Shown: positions 37,505-48,402, counted from the first letter of the stretch. The stretch: 64,000 nucleotides of DNA from Malachius bipustulatus (GCA_910589415.1 OU342630.1:64910186-64974185), one strand, 5' to 3'. Numbers and translations: made by a program. Notes: generated from the letters alone by a model not told the origin.

Positions 37505-38372
37505 CTATCTATTCCAGTTGAGGCCTAAGATATTCCTTGCCTGTTGAAGAAAATAAATAAATATTAGAAAAATGAGAAGTAACCGAAGGGTTATATACTC
37601 ACAGTGACAAAGGCAGATGCTACGGTATCTTTTGCAACCTTCGAGGCCAGATCGGACTTCATAAGTAAATCGTGGATTTGTACAGCCTCTTGCAGTCGCT
37701 TATGCAGAAACTCCCATGTCTGAACTTGTCCTGGTGATCCGTCCTGCACCAGGTATAATTCTGTAGCTTTGTAAACACCTGCCACACCAACCCGGCGTGC
37801 ATACCAATTATACTAAAAACAGCACATTCTCTGAGATACCATCAGGGAAAATCACCCATTGAAAACACTTACATTCACAGATCGGTCACCAGCGTAATAG
37901 CAAATATCGTCAACGGTTGTCAGTAACGTGGCCAAGGCATTCGGCATGTTATGCGGCAAAGCCATAACGGCCAACGCCTGAGGCCATTTTGTTACGTAAG
38001 GCACTAACAGCTCCAGGCGATAGCGAATGGCACTTTCAACAAGATCGGCCGGCACGTGTTGTTTACCCAGTTCGACCTCTGTCTTCAAGAAGCTAACTAA
38101 CTGACGATTGGAGGACAGTTGAAAGTAATGCACCAGGTCCCCACCTCCTTTGGGGAACATTCCGTGGGCCACTCCTGGACATCCCACTTCTTGGGCTCCC
38201 GCCGTTAACGCTTCTCTGGACCAGCCCAATTGCAGGACATGTTTCAACGCTGCCTCCAAAATTCGTTCTTTGGTTATCTGCTCATCACCCGGAGTTTCTT
38301 CGTTGGTATTGGCAGGACCGGGACCGCTAGAGAGCCTCTTTACATGGAAGTTCCATGCTATTAATCTATCTG
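37505..38372 (-). CDS. Coq9: Ubiquinone biosynthesis protein COQ9 (partial, N-terminal exon not located)
   Basis: Three exons (37873-38372, 37603-37812, 37505-37540) join in phase to about 248 residues, ending ILGLNWNR. The match to COQ9 is clear: ILEAALKHVLQLGWSREAL, the lipid-pocket region (VESAIRYRLELLVPYVTKWP), then NWYARRVGVAGVYKATELY and the QDGSP loop. COQ9 is a TetR-fold lipid-binding protein of the mitochondrial matrix that presents CoQ intermediates to COQ7. The first exon, with start codon and mitochondrial targeting peptide, is not visible and must lie further right. It may be beyond the transposon block. The exon begins at a tandem CAGCAG acceptor, so two forms differing by one residue are possible. 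Confidence 0.92.
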
Positions 38373-39410
38373 CTGGAAATAATTATATGTGAAAGACAGG
38401 TATTTTTGATAAATGCACCTGGATTCTACATTTTTATTTTCTAACTTTACAGTCTAACTAGACCCGTGCCTATTATGATGGGAAGTTGTACACATGCGAA
38501 TCATGTGATCCATTTATTGTTACAAGACACTATTTTCATTATACAGGGTGTCCGGAAATTATGCGTAAAAAAATTAAGGGGGTGATTCTACTTGATGAAA
38601 TACATATTTCCAAAAGTATTTATAAATTGTTTTCGAAAACTTACAAATAAGAAAGTTATAGGCCTTCAAAGTTGATTTTTTTAAATCAATATTTTTCTAT
38701 AACTTTTTTTCTAGTGTACGGATTTTCTTAAAATTTTACATACTTGCCACTGATGTTGCTTTACATCCTTGGTCCAAATTAGACTTGAATCCCTTGAAAT
38801 CAAGAGGCCTTATATGCACTTGACCTTCAAAAAAGGCCTATATCTTTTTTCGTAATATTTTTTTCTGAGTTTTGAAGACGCACAATTGAAGAAATAATCG
38901 GAAAAGGTCCTCTTTGTCTGTCACGATGAAATGACCTGTTTCCGAGTAAAACTGTTTTAAAAATTTGCTTGCACTAAAATTGATCACCATAAATTATGAT
39001 CATTTTGCAACAATACCAAAGCATGCTTTGGAAACAGCTGCAGGGTTGTCTAGGAAACAAGACGTTTGCTTTGGATTTAATTTTGACAGCAATTTTTTTT
39101 TATTAAAAATATTTTATTAAAAAAAAATGATTAAAAATTTTTAAAATTTTATCATTTCCAAGTCTATTTATACTCGAATGTCTCTGTTTTGTACATACCT
39201 AGGCAACCCTGCAGCTGTTTCCAAAGCATGCTTTGGTATTGTTGCAAAATGATCATAATTTATAGTATGATATAGTATGATAGTATGATATATGATAATT
39301 TATAGTGATCAATTTTAGTGCAAGCAAATTTTTAAAACAGTTTTACTCGGAAACAGGTCATTTTATCGTGACAGACAAAGAGGACCTTTTCCGATTATTT
39401 CTTCATGTTC

Positions 39411-40531
39411 TTCTGATTGATGATAAATAAAACACTAATTAGAAAATTGTAAATATTGAACCAATTATGCCGTATAGATGAATTATATTATTATTCTTGT
39501 ATTGGTTTTTAGGTTCTCTCAGGCTTACTTTTGTAATTATTAATAAATAGTTGACGTTTCGGGATTGATTAATCCCTTGATCACATATTTAATTAATAAA
39601 ATAGATACAATAAAAATTATTTTAGTAAAATGAAAATATAAAAGTATGACATTTACAAGTCAAAATCTAAAAATGGCATATCGTTTGAAACAATGTTTAT
39701 TTAGATAATTGTTCTTTTACTATTATTGTTTTTTTTTTTTTTTTTTTTTGAGTTGGTGTTTGTATGTGTATATTGTTTAAAATAACTATGTGAATGATAT
39801 TGTTTGGGAAGTGATGCTATTTTATGAATCGTTGGGAGTAAACTTCAGGTTAACTTTTATTGTTTTTTATTATTATTTTTATTTATTTTTAATAAATAAT
39901 ATTTATTGTTGTATTTGTGTGTGTCTGGAAGAGGGTTGTTTTGATATTATGGTTTGATATATTTGGGAAAGGTTTTTGATTTCTTCCAGACACACACAAA
40001 TACAACAATAAATATTATTTATTAAAAATAAATAAAAATAATAATAAAAAACAATAAAAGTTAACCTGAAGTTTACTCCCAACGATTCATAAAATAGCAT
40101 CACTTCCCAAACAATATCATTCACATAGTTATTTTAAACAATATACACATACAAACACCAACTCAAAAAAAAAAAAAAAAAAAAACAATAATAGTAAAAG
40201 AACAATTATCTAAATAAACATTGTTTCAAACGATATGCCATTTTTAGATTTTGACTTGTAAATGTCATACTTTTATATTTTCATTTTACTAAAATAATTT
40301 TTATTGTATCTATTTTATTAATTAAATATGTGATCAAGGGATTAATCAATCCCGAAACGTCAACTATTTATTAATAATTACAAAAGTAAGCCTGAGAGAA
40401 CCTAAAAACCAATACAAGAATAATAATATAAAACACTAATGTTTTAAAAAATTCTACTGATGTATATTGCTGGATATTAACGTTACACGTGTTTTTTAAA
40501 ACATTAGTGTTTTATTTATCATCAATCAGAA
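39411..40531. repeat. Large near-perfect palindrome with Penelope/hammerhead-like motif
   Basis: Outer arms TTCTGATTGATGATAAATAA (39411) and inverse (ending 40531) bracket a near-perfect inverse pair, 39484-39930 with 39985-40430. The centre is about 39958. Each arm carries GTGATCAAGGGATTAATCAA followed by TCCCGAAACGTC: on plus at 40330-40362, on minus at 39551-39583. That motif recalls the GAAACGT signature of Penelope-like element terminal repeats. No reverse transcriptase is present. Confidence 0.6.
40431..40513. repeat. Small hairpin, 21-bp perfect stem
   Basis: AAACACTAATGTTTTAAAAA (from 40431) is the inverse of TTTTTAAAACATTAGTGTTT (ending 40513), with about 41 nt between. It is a small inverted-repeat insertion in one arm of the larger palindrome, since the other arm lacks the duplicate. 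Confidence 0.65.
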
Positions 40532-41212
40532 TGCAGAGATTCTACAAAGTAAGGGTTGAAAACATAAATTTCAAATTGTGCGTCTTCAAAATTAAGAAGG
40601 CATTTTTTGAATGTCAAGGGCATATAAAGGCCTCTTGATTTTGAGGGATTCAAGTCTAATTTGGACCAAGGATGTAAAGCAACATCAGTGGCAAGTATGT
40701 AAAATTTTAAGAAAATCTGTACACTAGAAAAAAAGTTATAGAAAAACATTGATTTAAAAAAATTAACTTTGAAGGCCTTATAACTTTCTTATTTGTGAGT
40801 TTTCGAAAAAAATTTATAGATACTTTTGGCAAAATTTCATCAAGTAGAATCACCCCCTTAATTTTCTGCGCATAATTTCCGGACAGCCTGTATTGTTACG
40901 TAATACCAAATCTGACCGTATTTCACAAAAAATTGCAACTTTATACTTTTAATTTTTCAATTTCTTACAAAGCAGGAAATTCGGATTCCAAATTTTCACT
41001 TAACACTGCTGTAAGGAACAGGAAGTTTTCGAAAATTGCAAATTGAAAAGTGCAAAGTTGTAAAGATTTTATTGTGGAATAGGCCCCTGGTCTGATACTT
41101 TTTCTTCTTCTTATTTGTTGAGGAGTGGTTCAAAAAAGCTTCTTCAGTGGTAAAAATATTGTAGAATAATAATAATTATTGAAAACAGGCAAAAACTACA
41201 TATACAGGGTGA

Positions 41213-41843
41213 TCCCGAAATGGCGGACACGGTATACAGGGTGTTGTAGAGGATGTTCAGAAAGACTGTAAATTTAAAACAAAAATTGTTTCGTCGCCTT
41301 CGTTACCGAGATAAGGGTGTCCTTTTTCTAAATTTTAAATCAAAACGACAGTCAAATTTAAACAACCTCCACTGGCAAAGCACATGATTTGACATAACTA
41401 TTACGATAGCGTTTGCTTTTCATTTTTATTATTATCGGGAACGGTATTACAGGCATTCGAAGTTTACCTATTCCCTGAGTTCAACAAAATTTTTCAATGT
41501 GGCATCGTTGTTCAAAATCGAGCTCAACAATGCAACTAAAATAGATTTTGAATAATATTATCGGATATGTTTCCCCGCAACGATTATTGTTTTGAACATT
41601 GTTGAACTTTCCATTTCATATGTTTCCATGGTAATATCTATCTGGGTATTATTAAGACCTAAACATTATTTTTCTGCCTTAAGAAGGGTAGTGCACTGTT
41701 ATTGTGACTTTTTTTTTCACAAAAGTGGTCATATCTTCTTAAGGGAGCCATACTGGAGAAAACAGTAAATAAAACTTAGAATCCTTAATTCACAATGGAT
41801 GCTGTGGTGCTGTCCGTGTCCGCCATTTCGGGATCACCCTGTA
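41213..41843. mobile_element. Mariner-type MITE (TACAGGGTGATCCCGAAATG family)
   Basis: Sharp TIRs TACAGGGTGATCCCGAAATG and inverse CATTTCGGGATCACCCTGTA with TA flanks. A second, inverted and older copy is at 52781-53389. No coding sequence is seen. Confidence 0.8.
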
Positions 41844-42098
41844 TAGGGTGATTCTTATAAATAAAAATATAAGCACTCTGCGGAAAAATGCTTTCCAAAA
41901 AAGTGATGGGAAATGTAAGGGCCCTAAAGGCACTAGTGAAATTCTATGATTCAGAATATACTTCAAGAATAGTATATTCTATATCAAGGGCGGAAAGAAG
42001 TTCATTTCGGCGAGTATGAAGTTATCGAGCCGAGCGGAGCGAGGGTTGATTGAATACGAGCTGAAATGGACTTCGGATCCGGCCGAGAGATAGACGCT

Positions 42099-42614
42099 AT
42101 TTTTTAGCGCATCGCGTTGGAGCACTGAATACTTTGGCTTGTTAGCTTGTTGGCGAATATGTGGTGGCGTACAAATTAATTCAATGTCAGTGTAATTTTC
42201 CTGTCTAGCGTTCATTTTGTTGCTTTATTGACGAAACCTCAGAAACTAGTAACCCCCGTTAATCGTTATAATTAGATAGGTACCTACCTGTTATTATTAT
42301 ATTTCCAGCTCGTTTAGACTTGATTGAAATATGCGCGTATCGTCTTGGTCTCAGTATAATAGTTGTCAGCTGTGTGCTTCAATTTCGCTCTCACCTACCG
42401 CGTAATCACTAACTGATAACACTATCAGTAGTCGACTAGTTGCTATAGTAAAGCTAAATCTGTCCGCCCTAGGGCCAGAAAAAACGTTCGTTGCGGGCTG
42501 GAAAATTTTGTACGCTCGGAAGCGAGCTGCTATTGCATGTAGGCTGCAATATGCGTCGTTCCGCCGGCTACTAAGCTACTGAAAAATCGTCTTTCAGATG
42601 CGATGCGCTAAAAA
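42099..42614. repeat. Possible MITE bounded by TTTTTAGCGCATCGC
   Basis: TTTTTAGCGCATCGC (42100) and its inverse GCGATGCGCTAAAAA (ending 42613) bound about 515 bp of higher GC. The target duplication is not resolved. Only the ends match. Confidence 0.4.
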
Positions 42615-42625
42615 GTATTTTATAA

Positions 42626-44261
42626 TACAGGTGCCCGGAAATAGCAGGTACCTAGGAAAGGAGGTGATTCTACATAAAAAATAAGACTTTCCTTTCTTAT
42701 AAACTTATATACTGCAACGTACCATTTTTGAGACACAAGGTGTAAAAAAAAAAGTTTTTTTTTGCTTCAGTTTTTTGCTAATATCTTGAGAACCGTATGA
42801 GATAAGTTCAACTCTTATACACTTTTTGTGCTCATTACTCTTGTTTTCATTGTAAAATAAAGGTTTAAAAAAAAATTGTGGCGTAGATTTTGGGTACTTT
42901 GTGAGATTCAACTCTAATTTCTACGCCGCTGGAATAAATGTAATTTTAAGAAGTGATTTAGAACCGTCGATGTTTTCTACATCAAAAAGGTACTCTTGGT
43001 TAACAGATCTAAAGTTAACAGTTTCCAAGAAAAATGGCCATTTACGATGAAAAATTCGCTTTAGATATTTTAAAACGTGTTGGAAAATGAAGGGCAAAAA
43101 ACCTTTGCTCAATCCTAAAATCTCCACCAATGGCTCATAAAAAAATATTATTAAAACGGCAGCTAATATCAATGATATCACATACAGGGTGGGGCAAAAC
43201 AGATAGTGCAGTTTTGAAAGGCTATTAAAAAAAGGGGGCAATTTATAGAAATGGGGTTTATTTTATTTCATTAGGTACATCATGCCGTTTTATGCATCAA
43301 GTCTTGAAGATGATATCAAAAAGAGAATGGCCTCCAGCAGCGATACATTTACCAAGGTGATTTCTGAAGTTTTCTGCCACATTTTGGCACATCTCGACAG
43401 GTATAACGGTGATTTCTTCCCGAATTAAATTCTTTAAATGTGTGAGGCCGAAGAAACATAACTTTGAGCGTTCCCAGTCAGATTCGTCGATCCTCCTCAA
43501 AATAATAAGGTCCAATTACCCAAATTTGAAAATCACACCTCGAAAAGAAGTGAAGAAGTCTCGTGAAGTTGCCTGGGGTCATTTTCAGCCCAGTACCGGA
43601 AATTTTGCTTGTTCACTGCTCCAGAAAAATGGAAGTGGGCCTCGTATTTACTGAAAAACGTTGACCTCGCGTGGATTTGGTCCAACATTTCTTGGGAGCG
43701 ATTCATGCGCTTTTCATACTCGATAGGCTTCAACTATTGGACAGTCATAATCTTTTACGAGTGGAATGATAAGTCATTATGCAAAATCCTTCTTAGTGAG
43801 CGGTTCCGGTTAGTAATGACAAATGTAATTGAATGCTTCCAGGCAGAGCACCTAGGCAACTGTTCAACAGCTTCTCTCACTCTCACTAAATTTTTGGGTA
43901 ATTAACCCCTAGGTCTTAGTATGGAACCAGTTTCTTTCAATGTACGCACCCAGCTCGCGATTAAATTACGGTGAGGAACGGAATCACCACATGCAAGATC
44001 GAAGTGCAGCCGGAAGGCCCGCTGGGTGGCATTAAGAACCCTTTTCAAGAAACGTGCAGAGGGTGAAGCCCAGGTGTTCTCCAGACCAAACCACGTCAAC
44101 TCAACGACTGAACTGAAGGGATGTACCACCGCTTCAAAACTGCACTGCCTGTTTTTCCCCACCTTGTAAGAAAGCTGAGTTCTGTATCTCAAACAGTTCC
44201 CGAGATATCTTCAAAAAACTGGCTTCCTTTTTGGGTAACTGCTATTTCCGGGCACCCTGTA
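42626..44261. mobile_element. Long-TIR mariner-type element interrupted by another mariner
   Basis: The ends are TACAGGTGCCCGGAAATAGC and its inverse GCTATTTCCGGGCACCCTGTA, with TA target sites. Inverted similarity runs about 150 bp inward (TTCAGTTTTTTGCTAATATC against CCAGTTTTTTGAAGATATC in inverse). The right arm is split by a second element at 43183-44168. Confidence 0.75.
43183..44168 (-). mobile_element. Decayed mariner element nested in the above, with transposase remnants
   Basis: The TIRs are TACAGGGTGGGGCAAAACAG (43183) and the inverse of TACAAGGTGGGGAAAAACAG (ending 44168). Minus-strand fragments follow in order. The N-terminal helix-turn-helix (FRLHFDLACGDSVPHRNLIA, about 43960-44040) comes first. 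A DDE-region piece (EAHFHFSGAVNKQNFRYWAE, about 43575-43635) is next. Last is the C-terminus (REEITVIPVEMCQNVAENF, about 43350-43410) ending IIFKT at 43297. Frameshifts and a deletion between the first two pieces make it non-functional. Confidence 0.75.
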
Positions 44262-44856
44262 TTTTAAGAAATTCTTGTTCTTATATTTAACCGTAAGAAA
44301 AACCGTAAATAAAAAATAAACAATAGATGTTAATAGTAATATTTAAAAGGAATGTTATTCGTCAGCATAAACATAGTGGCTGTAATCTGGCGTGTTTCTA
44401 GCAACATCAAAATCATAGAGACAGTTAAATCCAAATCAAACCATAATAATTAATAACTGATTTATCAAGATGTAGAAACGATCAATTTAATTAAAATAAT
44501 GATTCATGACTCATAAAGTTTAAGTGTTATTGTTCAACTGTGTTTGGAACCCTTCATACTTTCTTTTTGGCAATCCTACTTTCCCGAGCTTATCACACAC
44601 AATGAAAAGTTAGACATCTGTATAAATATACATTTTAAATCGGTCTCTACATAGACCTTAGATAAAGGTAGAGGTAGGTACTATAAGAAATACAGTAAAT
44701 ACTAAATTTGGAAACATCTCATTAATTTTTGGGTGATACTTTTAAAAGTGTTGTGAGTAGAATGTGATCATTTTCAGGACACTGACGTGATAATACAGGT
44801 TTTAAATAAAGAAATGAAACATTTTTATAATAGCAATAATTTGATAATTCTCCAAT
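44262..44856. other. Intergenic spacer between the transposon block and glomulin
   Basis: AT-rich, and no gene is identified. A short minus-strand open stretch near 44385-44445 is discussed under rejected items. Confidence 0.4.
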
Positions 44857-44862
44857 TTTATT
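44857..44862 (-). terminator. Poly(A) signal of glomulin
   Basis: AATAAA on the minus strand lies about 56 nt beyond the glomulin stop codon. Confidence 0.6.
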
Positions 44863-44917
44863 TATACAATGGTACAAAAAAAAAATAGTACAAAATTTAT
44901 ATATAAAAAAACAGTAA

Positions 44918-46624
44918 CTAGGCAGTTCCATCAGAAATAAGACCAGCACATTCATCTATTCTGCTTAAAAGACTTTCGATAAAATCAAGAGCAGTGAAAT
45001 AACTCCTACACGTAGCCAACTTCTCCTCGGTGTTCAAGTCTCCTCGATTAAGTCCCTCTAGCTGAAAATTCACTCTAACACCAGCGGAACAAGATTTAGA
45101 GTCGCCTTGTTCCAGTTGTTTGATCATCTGGCTGTACTTTGCATGGTTCTCCTGGACAATAACACGTATACCCTTCAAGTAATCATCTTCCAAGTGAGGA
45201 AAATAATCCCGAATTCCGGTGAAATTGTGCTTCTGATCGCACAAAAGCAGGAAACGCAACAAGTTCAGGGTTGCGATATTGTAGTCCATGATCTGAACCA
45301 GATCAGTCTGCTTGATTATCGTACTCAGCATGAGATCCAGCACAGCTAAGAGCTTGCGTCCTCTGCAATACTCTGACATGTGCTCCCCGTGTTTGATCTC
45401 TTTGGCGAGGATTCCTCGATACTTATCGATTAAAAATCCTTGTAGGCTTGCTGTCACCGGCGTCGAGATGAGATTGTATATTATAAGATACTGTCCCCGT
45501 TTTTCAAAAACGTTTATATAAGAGTTTAAAACATCAACAGCATCTTTTCTTGTAGTTTTAAAGGAACTGTAGCTGACCACTTTTGAAAGCTCTAAACAAA
45601 AACGATTGTGTTCTAATGAGTCTAACAACCGATACGGTGCTTCCGATGCTCCAATCCGTTGTATGAGCTGTGAAACCAGAAATAAACCTTTCTCTATGCC
45701 GGGCTCGCCGTATTGCTGCAGTAATGTAGTGACAAGTTGTAGTGAATTTTGGAATATGTATGAGGGATTGTATATTTGAGGAGTCTTTATAATCCATGAA
45801 TCTTTGGAATAAATTATACAAAACAGCACTGCTAGTCCTAAACGTGACGGTATTTGATCATCGTATAAATCGGATGTGGTTAAATATGTGAATGGGTCGG
45901 AGTGAGTAACCTTGAGTATCATATCTGTTATATTTCCGGTGACTTCTGCAGCTATCGGGTGATTTAAATCCAAACGAGTGAAGGGTTTTTCTAAAAGCTG
46001 AATCAGATATTTGACTAGCACTTTCCTATAACCATCGTGATTTTTTGGAGACTCGTTTATTAATGAATTAAAGAAAGGTTCCAGGGAATGGTAGAGAGAT
46101 AGTCTCTTATAAGAAAAAGGAAAACTATCAAAGCTGTTATTCTCCGAGCAGTCACTCTCATCAGATTTCTCAGCAACAATTGTTGAGTGTAGGTAAGTTT
46201 GAAGAGAATTCAAGCTCCAAGCGAGGGAATCGACTCGTTTCATAGGAGAGATCATTTTTATCACGTTTGAGAGTGGCTTCAGCAGCGCTACTAGACGAGC
46301 GTCATCCGGGGATTGTTCCACTTCTTCAATTAGTTGCAGTAAGGCGTCTTGCGGGTTCGATTTACTACTCACCAAGTCGATAAGTTCCGAGCAGTAATCA
46401 AAAAAATGTACTTTCTTATCATTTGACTCCTTAGACAAGTATTGACTCAGGTACGAAATCAATTCTGATGACTGGTCTTCAATGAGATGATCATTCTGGG
46501 GATCTTTGAATAAAGCATTAATTTCTTCTATGTTAATGTTTTCTGCATCAAACATTTTTTTAACACTTTGCAAGAAATTGGCTGCAGATACAGATAAAGA
46601 TACTCCTGCAGTATCTGTCCCCAT
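44918..46624 (-). CDS. Glmn: Glomulin (YAP-binding/ALF4/Glomulin family)
   Basis: A single uninterrupted 568-codon frame starts at the ATG at 46624. The frame is open a few codons further upstream but without an ATG. The protein is all-helical, with FSYKRLSLYHSLEPFFNSLI, the conserved core PSRLGLAVLFCIIYSKDSW and the C-terminal LATCRSYFTALDFIESLLSR. These fit glomulin, a HEAT-like repeat protein that binds RBX1 and blocks E2 access to cullin-RING ligases. Length is close to the human protein (about 594). No intron interrupts the coding region, unusual for a vertebrate-type glomulin and for this intron-rich window. No poly(A) tract or target duplication was noted, so retroposition is not shown. 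Family assignment rests on remembered similarity. Confidence 0.8.
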   Translation of the reverse strand: MGTDTAGVSLSVSAANFLQSVKKMFDAENINIEEINALFKDPQNDHLIEDQSSELISYLSQYLSKESNDKKVHFFDYCSELIDLVSSKSNPQDALLQLIEEVEQSPDDARLVALLKPLSNVIKMISPMKRVDSLAWSLNSLQTYLHSTIVAEKSDESDCSENNSFDSFPFSYKRLSLYHSLEPFFNSLINESPKNHDGYRKVLVKYLIQLLEKPFTRLDLNHPIAAEVTGNITDMILKVTHSDPFTYLTTSDLYDDQIPSRLGLAVLFCIIYSKDSWIIKTPQIYNPSYIFQNSLQLVTTLLQQYGEPGIEKGLFLVSQLIQRIGASEAPYRLLDSLEHNRFCLELSKVVSYSSFKTTRKDAVDVLNSYINVFEKRGQYLIIYNLISTPVTASLQGFLIDKYRGILAKEIKHGEHMSEYCRGRKLLAVLDLMLSTIIKQTDLVQIMDYNIATLNLLRFLLLCDQKHNFTGIRDYFPHLEDDYLKGIRVIVQENHAKYSQMIKQLEQGDSKSCSAGVRVNFQLEGLNRGDLNTEEKLATCRSYFTALDFIESLLSRIDECAGLISDGTA

Positions 46625-46645
46625 TATTAAACTTCCAGAAACCAC

Positions 46646-48262
46646 CCCCTATTTATTAAAGTTTTATAAACACAACGCGAGTCTTGTTAATTTTTTAGGT
46701 ATAATTATTAAAAAACACCACCACTTTTAGGCACTTGCTACACAGGTCATTAAAAAATTTTATCTCGAGATTGAAGTCGGACTGCCGACTGATTGTGCGG
46801 GCGTAGCGCGGAGTTGAGGATGAACGCTGAGCCGGATTTTGCTTATTTCTTATCACTTTGATTTTTTGTTGAAATTTCTTGACAAAAAATTCGACATTTT
46901 CATGGAAATTGACGTATGATTAATAAGACTAATAATAGCAATAGCTTTCACTGGTGCAAAGCAGAATTATTTGTGAAAAAATTAAAGGAATTAGATACTT
47001 ACGTCCGCTTTTGATGTGTAAATTTTTAAATATTCTATAAACAGACATTATTTCTTAATTCCGAATTAAAATTATACGATTTTTAATTATTGATTTATAA
47101 ATTTCAAACCTACATTCTTCATTTGTAAGTCCTAGTAAATTTTATAATTTGTACATTTATCCTTATCTCTAATTTACATAACCCTAAATGCTAAATATCA
47201 CTGCTTGATCCTTGTTGAATTGTAATCTAATGTCAAAATGTGACGTACAAGAATTTTATAATTTTTTTTTTTACAATTAGGTATATTTTTTATTACATTA
47301 CAATAAAGAAGTTTAATTTTATTGATAATAATTACATTATATTAATTATTTCTACATGTAATTAATAACTATCTCTCAGATCCAGATAAAGCACTGTTGC
47401 GGTAACTTGATCTTCATTACTAAAAAAGCCATTTCTGAGAAGTGGGGCAGGCAGATAGTTTTCCCAAAACGTGATTTTCTGCTTGCCGCTTCTCACAATT
47501 TCCGTACTGATAGGTGATTTCAGTGATTTTTACATTATTTTTGGTAGGGTTAGGGTACCCTAATTTTTTGATTGATTAACTTATTTTCTTTTCATTTTAT
47601 TTTTATTTTATTTATTTTAGCTTAATTCGATCTCCGTATTGGTAAATTTGGGATAAATAATTCGCAAATATCTTAAATTTGGTTGCTTAAAATTGTCTTT
47701 TGATTTTTTTTTGTAATTTTTGTGGTGTTTCGAAAATGAGCATCCCGTAAAGTTGATACTTTTCTCTTCAACCATCAAGTAATCCAGCTGTAGTTTATAC
47801 GGCTGGTTTCAGTTAACTAATGATGTGTATATTCCCCATACATGCGATGAGAGAAAGTTCGAGTTTTCTCCGCTTCGAGCCAATCACAGCTCGGCATTTT
47901 GAGAACTCATTTTCGGAACTCACTGCATGACGTCAACATGTTAAGATAACGCATTAATATCGCACAATTGAAATACCGACCGAAAAACCACGATAGATTG
48001 TACTCCGCTCTACGTGTTTATCTTAAACCTTTTATCCACGATAAAAGTCAACAAGAACGCATGCGCAGTATGTTTTCAAAGGGAAATGGATTGACCAGTA
48101 CCAAGTTATATTTATACTATCCAATAACTAAAAACCTCAATGACCAGACAGGTCCTCCTAACCAGGTTAGATAATATCTCTTTATGAAAATATATACGTC
48201 ATTGATCTATCAATCAATTTCCGATTTCCCACGTACAGTGACAGATAGTTTTATAAATATAA
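46646..48262. other. Intergenic region upstream of glomulin
   Basis: Glomulin 5' region (a modest GC rise near 46780-46850), then AT-rich DNA. One coding-like stretch on the minus strand is listed separately (47362-47506). Nothing else is recognised. Confidence 0.4.
47362..47506 (-). CDS. Possible terminal exon of an unidentified minus-strand gene
   Basis: A minus-strand stretch follows a plausible acceptor (CACCTATCAG). It reads (x)TEIVRSGKQKITFWENYL, then PAPLLRNGFFSNEDQVTATV, ending LYLDLRDSY and a TAA at 47362-47364. Codon use and amino acid mix look protein-like against the surrounding AT-rich DNA. I do not recognise the family, and no upstream exon is assigned. A possible first exon with a donor (GAG|GTATAT) lies near 48650-48790. 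It could be chance. Confidence 0.25.
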
Positions 48263-48318
48263 TAGGGAACCTGCATTATAACGCTTACTACGTAAGTGTC
48301 GGTAATGCAGGTTCCCTA
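48263..48318. ncRNA. Hairpin with 16-bp perfect stem, possible small-RNA precursor or mini-MITE
   Basis: TAGGGAACCTGCATTA (48263-48278) pairs perfectly with TAATGCAGGTTCCCTA (48303-48318). The 24-nt interior pairs further (CGCTTAC with GTAAGTG, one G-U) around a TAC loop. Total stem is about 23 bp. That is short for an animal pre-miRNA, so a tiny inverted-repeat element is equally likely. Confidence 0.35.
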
Positions 48319-48402
48319 GTTACAAATATTTGGAAAAGTATTTTGTATAAACAGGGAACTTATTTGACAAAAGAGGAAAAACAAAAAACAAGAAAGACTT
48401 AT

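Larger units (their letters stand above)
38542..40892. mobile_element. Mariner-type element with about 370-bp TIRs, loaded with inner palindromes
   Basis: The ends TACAGGGTGTCCGGAAATTA and inverse are followed by long inverted arms. Left 38542-38890 pairs with right about 40560-40892 (for example GGACCAAGGATGTAAAGCAA and its complement). The interior carries a second foldback (38897-39410, arms around CAAAGCATGCTTTGGAAACA) and a third (39411-40531). Confidence 0.7.

Noticed and set aside
39903..40124. 73-codon minus-strand frame at the palindrome centre
   Set aside because: It spans the self-complementary arms and encodes low-complexity Phe/Tyr-rich sequence.
44360..44450. Minus-strand peptide ending ARNTPDYSHYVYADE, possibly a terminal exon or the COQ9 first exon
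   Set aside because: Only about 20 codons, no good acceptor with polypyrimidine tract in the right frame, no known family, and no donor to join it to COQ9.
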